Source: Planctomycetota bacterium
GTDB taxonomy: Bacteria; Planctomycetota; B15-G4
Direction: 5' to 3'
DNA length: 64,000 nucleotides
Assembly: GCA_029259745.1 (NCBI GenBank)
Contig: JAJDEO010000063.1
Location: 62,001-126,000 of the forward strand
Shown: piece after piece, positions 61,036 to 64,000 of the stretch
Numbering within the stretch: the stretch's first letter is position 1
How the letters are laid out: each line of letters starts with the position of its first letter
Notes under the pieces: model-generated
Databases searched by the model: none
Seen by the model: the letters and a program-made list of their open reading frames with translations, nothing else
Told to the model about the DNA's origin: nothing
Program-made: the position numbers and the translations under genes

Positions 61036-63379
61036 ACGCCATGCGTCGGATCTGATCGCGCTCGAAGACGTCGACCCGGCCGCGCACCCGCCCGAGGTGC
61101 AGGAGGTGATCGATGCCGTGCAGGCGCTCGCGCAGCGTCTCGACCAGAACGTCTGCGACGTCGAGCATCTCATGGTGGTCGGCGCCGAGAACGGCATCGC
61201 GACGATGGGGCGCGTCGTGCCGAGCTTGGGCGGCTTCCGCGAGCTGTTGCTCGATGCGATGTATGACGACCGCGACCACTTCCGGCACATGGACGACAAG
61301 GTCTGGTTCTCGGTGGCGCTCGTCGACGTGCTCGGTCGGTTGCGCGACGGCGAGGATCCCGAGATCGTCATGCTCGACGTCATGCTCAGCGACAACGAGC
61401 GCATTCACCGCGCCGTACAGAAGTCGCAGAAGGACGAGCCCGAGATCGTGCTGCCCGACACGCTCGTGCTCGACCAGTCGTCCGGCGGGCGCAAGACGAT
61501 CGTGTCCGAAGACATCGCCACGGCCGCATCCGTGTCACCCGAGGCGCGCGACGGACGCCTGCAGCAGGCGAGCCGCGCCGGCCTTTGGCCCACGGCCTCG
61601 CCGACCGAGAAGCGCGACCCCGATCCGCCGCTGATCCGCGATCTCCTCGCCGACACCGCCGATGACCCCAAGCTCGTCGGCCGCAAGGACATGCTCGACC
61701 AGGTCGCGCGCATCTTGCTGCGCTTCCGCCAGCCGTCCGTGATGCTCGTCGGCGACTCGGGCTCGGGGAAGACGGCCTTCGTGCGCGGCCTCGCGCGCGC
61801 CGCCGCAGACGGTGAACTCCCGGCACTGACGGGCTTTCGCTTCTACCAGCTCAAGCTGCTCGACCTCGTGGCCCAGGGCCACCAGGGCCAGGACATCCAC
61901 AACATCCTCGACCAGGTCTTCGGGCACATCGCCAACGACCGACACGGCGTCCTCGTGATCGACGACCTGCACATGCTCGTCGCGAAGCAGGGCGCGCCGA
62001 TGCTCACCGATGTGATCGACACGGTGAAGTTCCACCTCAAGAAGAACACGCTGCGCGCCATCGTGACGGTGGATCGCGAGCCGTACGAAGCATCGTTCCG
62101 CGGCGACCCGTTCTTCTCCACGGAGATGTCGATCAAGCAGCTGCCGGTGCTCGAACGCGACGACGTGCTGGCCGTGCTCGGCGAGTTGCGCAGTCGGCTC
62201 GAGAAGCACTTCGACGTCACGATCACCGACGAGGCCCTCGAGGCTGCCACCACGGCGTCACTCGAATCGCGCGAGTACGTGCCGCCGGGCGCGTCGATCC
62301 GCATCCTTGACGAGGCCTGCTCGCTTGCGCGGGCGCGGATGGTTGACGAGGTCACGGCTGAGCACGTGACACAGTCGCTGAAAGACTCCGAGAGCACGAC
62401 CGCGTCCGACTTCGATCGCCGTCGCCTCGCGTCGCTCGAACGCGTGCTCAGCGAGCGCGTTCTGGGACAGCACGCGGCCGCCGAAGCCATGGCGCGTCGC
62501 GTGCGTCTCGCGAAGCTCAAGCTCGACCGCAAGCCCGAACGCCCCGACGGTGTCTTCCTGTCGATCGGCCCGTCGGGCGTCGGCAAAACCGAGATGGCCC
62601 GCGCCCTCGCGACAGCGCTCTACGACGACGAGAGCCGACTCATCCGACTTGACATGTCCGAGTACATGGAGCCGCACTCCGTCTCACGCATCATCGGCGC
62701 GCCGCCCGGCTACGTCGGCTACGGCGAGGAGGGCGCGCTCACGGGCCCCGTCTCGCGTCTCGGTCACGCGATCGTTCTGCTCGACGAAATCGAGAAGGCC
62801 CACCCGCAGGTGCTCAACCTCTTCCTGCAGGTCTTCGACGACGGCCGACTGACCGACAGCCGCGGGCGCACCGTCGCGTTCTCGGACACCGTGATCATCA
62901 TGACGTCGAACATCGGCCGCGAACTCTACGCGGTCGGCGGCGACGCCGGCATCGGCTTCACGAAGGACGCCGACGCGCCCGACAAGCCGATGATGGACAT
63001 GGTTCGCAACCACCTGCTCAAGGTGCTGCCGCCCGAGTTCGTCAACCGCATCGACGAGCTCATCCCCTTCCGCGTCCTCGGCGACGACGACATCCTCGAG
63101 ATCGCCACGAAGCTGCTCAAGAACGAAGCGGACCGTTGGGCGACGTGGGGCAAGACGCTCACGTACGACGATGACGTCGTCAAGGTGATCGCGACGGCCG
63201 GCTACGACCCGCGCCTCGGCGCACGTCACATCGAACGCAACGTCGAGCGCTTCGTCATCACGCTCATCAGCGACGCCGCCGTCCACGCGAGCTTCGACAA
63301 CGTGAAGACACTGGAGCTCGCGGTCGTCGATGGCAAGGTAGCCCTCACGATGGACGAGGCGGCACCGACGGCGGGGTAG
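61028..63379 (+). CDS. ClpA-like double AAA+ ATPase (unfoldase)
   Basis: 783 residues. An N-terminal 200-residue region of unknown type replaces the usual Clp N-domain repeats. AAA-1 has Walker A GDSGSGKT (242-249) and a Walker B-like VLVIDDLH (308-315), with Asp in place of the normal catalytic Glu. AAA-2 has Walker A GPSGVGKT (514-521) and LLDEIEKAHP. There is no M-domain insert, as in ClpA and ClpV. An IGF at 642-644 lies where the ClpA IGL loop docks ClpP. The ATG overlaps the CesT-like stop. No ClpP gene is in the window. Confidence 0.88.
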   Translation: MAERHASDLIALEDVDPAAHPPEVQEVIDAVQALAQRLDQNVCDVEHLMVVGAENGIATMGRVVPSLGGFRELLLDAMYDDRDHFRHMDDKVWFSVALVDVLGRLRDGEDPEIVMLDVMLSDNERIHRAVQKSQKDEPEIVLPDTLVLDQSSGGRKTIVSEDIATAASVSPEARDGRLQQASRAGLWPTASPTEKRDPDPPLIRDLLADTADDPKLVGRKDMLDQVARILLRFRQPSVMLVGDSGSGKTAFVRGLARAAADGELPALTGFRFYQLKLLDLVAQGHQGQDIHNILDQVFGHIANDRHGVLVIDDLHMLVAKQGAPMLTDVIDTVKFHLKKNTLRAIVTVDREPYEASFRGDPFFSTEMSIKQLPVLERDDVLAVLGELRSRLEKHFDVTITDEALEAATTASLESREYVPPGASIRILDEACSLARARMVDEVTAEHVTQSLKDSESTTASDFDRRRLASLERVLSERVLGQHAAAEAMARRVRLAKLKLDRKPERPDGVFLSIGPSGVGKTEMARALATALYDDESRLIRLDMSEYMEPHSVSRIIGAPPGYVGYGEEGALTGPVSRLGHAIVLLDEIEKAHPQVLNLFLQVFDDGRLTDSRGRTVAFSDTVIIMTSNIGRELYAVGGDAGIGFTKDADAPDKPMMDMVRNHLLKVLPPEFVNRIDELIPFRVLGDDDILEIATKLLKNEADRWATWGKTLTYDDDVVKVIATAGYDPRLGARHIERNVERFVITLISDAAVHASFDNVKTLELAVVDGKVALTMDEAAPTAG

Positions 63380-63396
63380 GCGGGCGGGCGGAGACG

Positions 63397-63615
63397 TCAG
63401 TGATCGAGGCGGTCAAGCGCGTCGAGATCGGCGCTGCCTTGCGGACGCCCGGTGGCACGCTTGTTGCGGATGAGGTCGTTCCGGGAAATCACAGGATCGT
63501 TCAGGTCACCAACGCAGTTATGCGTTCGCTGATCCCACGCCTCGTCGAAGTCCACGCCATCGATCGACGTCAAGAGATCGATACGGCATGGCGCCACTCC
63601 GATCTCCACGACCAT
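63397..63615 (-). pseudogene. Truncated nucleotidyltransferase-like (DUF6036-type) gene relic
   Basis: Reverse strand, 72 codons from an ATG at 63615: IGVAPCRIDLLTSIDGVDFD, EAWDQRTHNC and DLIRNKRATGRPQGSADLDA match the C-terminal half of small nucleotidyltransferase/AbiEii-like proteins, which are about 150 residues long. The upstream frame lacks the expected nucleotidyltransferase core, so the N-terminal half seems lost. An internal region (THNCVGDLNDPVISRN) also looks degraded. Confidence 0.6.
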
Positions 63616-63757
63616 CTCAGGCTGAGCGCGGCGCGCAACTCGATCGGGCACACCCGCGGACCCTTCGCGAGCGGCAGTCACGCCCTCCCCGGTCCCGAGG
63701 CCTGCGGCGTCGTCATCCCCACGCTGTCGGTGGATTGACAACCTCGAACCGCGTCGC

Positions 63758-64000
63758 TCAACGACGCTTCGGGAAGCGCAGCGTGTGTACGCGCCAAGCC
63801 TCCTCGAAGACCCACGTGACACTGACCATTCCCTCGCGCGTCAGGTACGAGACGACCGCGCGCTTGCCGCCACTCGACGTTTCGGCTCGGTCGAAGACGA
63901 GGTCCGGCGCGTTGTCGCTCCACCCTCGCTTGTCGAAGCCGGACGTCATCGCCGCCTGCATCCTTCCGCGTGATTCCGGAGCAAAGAGCGCCGCAATCGC
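63758..64000 (-). CDS. C-terminal part of a protein running off the window (partial)
   Basis: The reverse-strand frame is open from the right edge to the stop at 63758 (APESRGRMQAAMTSGFDKRG, APDLVFDRAETSSGGKRAVV, MVSVTWVFEEAWRVHTLRFP). It looks like a small alpha-beta domain with a final beta pair, but no family is assigned. The N-terminus lies outside the window. Confidence 0.55.
   Translation of the reverse strand, partial: AIAALFAPESRGRMQAAMTSGFDKRGWSDNAPDLVFDRAETSSGGKRAVVSYLTREGMVSVTWVFEEAWRVHTLRFPKRR

Overview
The window is 64 kb of dense, GC-rich bacterial DNA. Third codon positions are strongly G/C, intergenic gaps are short, and many starts overlap the preceding stop (ATGA or GTGA). 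The gene set includes a tricorn-type protease, FG-GAP and PQQ sugar-dehydrogenase secreted proteins that share a C-terminal module, many ECF-type regulators, sulfatase-like proteins, DUF362, and lipoproteins with clear lipoboxes. Together these suggest an aerobic, free-living, Gram-negative-type bacterium. A planctomycete or a relative is my best guess, but this is inference from gene families because no rRNA is present.

Layout. 1-5 kb: the start of a secreted protein, a Fic enzyme, tRNA-Arg(CCU), and a nitric-oxide response cluster (NsrR, a DUF1971-globin fusion and a truncated globin). 5-10 kb: a secreted tricorn-like protease and an ECF sigma/cupin anti-sigma pair. 10-21 kb: secreted proteins (FG-GAP protein, sialidase-like protein, PQQ sugar dehydrogenase, subtilase), an epimerase-like protein and a 43-residue membrane microprotein. 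21-26 kb: MutM, a methyltransferase, a glycosyltransferase and a sulfatase-fold lipoprotein. 26-34.4 kb: an ABC transporter built from a MacB/LolD-type ATPase, a two-module FtsX permease and an AttH/CrtC-type lipocalin, with an AraC regulator and a serine hydrolase inserted between the parts. 34.4-40.5 kb: an AAA/DUF4143 protein behind three tandem palindromes, a GNAT enzyme, a B12-binding radical SAM enzyme and a large secreted protein with carboxypeptidase-regulatory-like domains. 40.7-43.8 kb: an envelope stress set (DUF883, a YqjE-like protein and a small partner; PRC-barrel protein; CsbD). 44-48.5 kb: a sigma/anti-sigma/AhpD/uracil-DNA glycosylase operon, a YHS lipoprotein and an aldehyde dehydrogenase. 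48.5-57 kb: a giant AsmA-like protein, a hydrolase/SnoaL fusion with DUF4174, a second PQQ sugar dehydrogenase and a membrane-protein/XRE pair. 57-64 kb: an ankyrin protein, an orphan iron-type solute-binding protein, DUF362, a CesT/YbjN-like protein paired with a ClpA-like double AAA+ ATPase, a truncated nucleotidyltransferase-like relic and a partial gene at the edge.

Non-coding signals are unusually rich. Intergenic copies of a MITE-like repeat occur near 40.6, 42.0, 54.5 and 57.2 kb. There are three 22-bp-spaced palindromes at 34.45 kb, paired operators in front of the XRE module, an inverted repeat before the Fic gene, a large nested inverted repeat before the ECF sigma gene, an 11-bp-arm palindrome at 26.3 kb, and several perfect terminator hairpins. 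The best leads for something new are the AAA/DUF4143 gene with its palindromic array, the ClpA-like/CesT-like pair with a ClpP-type IGF loop, the DUF1971-globin fusion, and the repeat family. All were read by eye; no database search was run.
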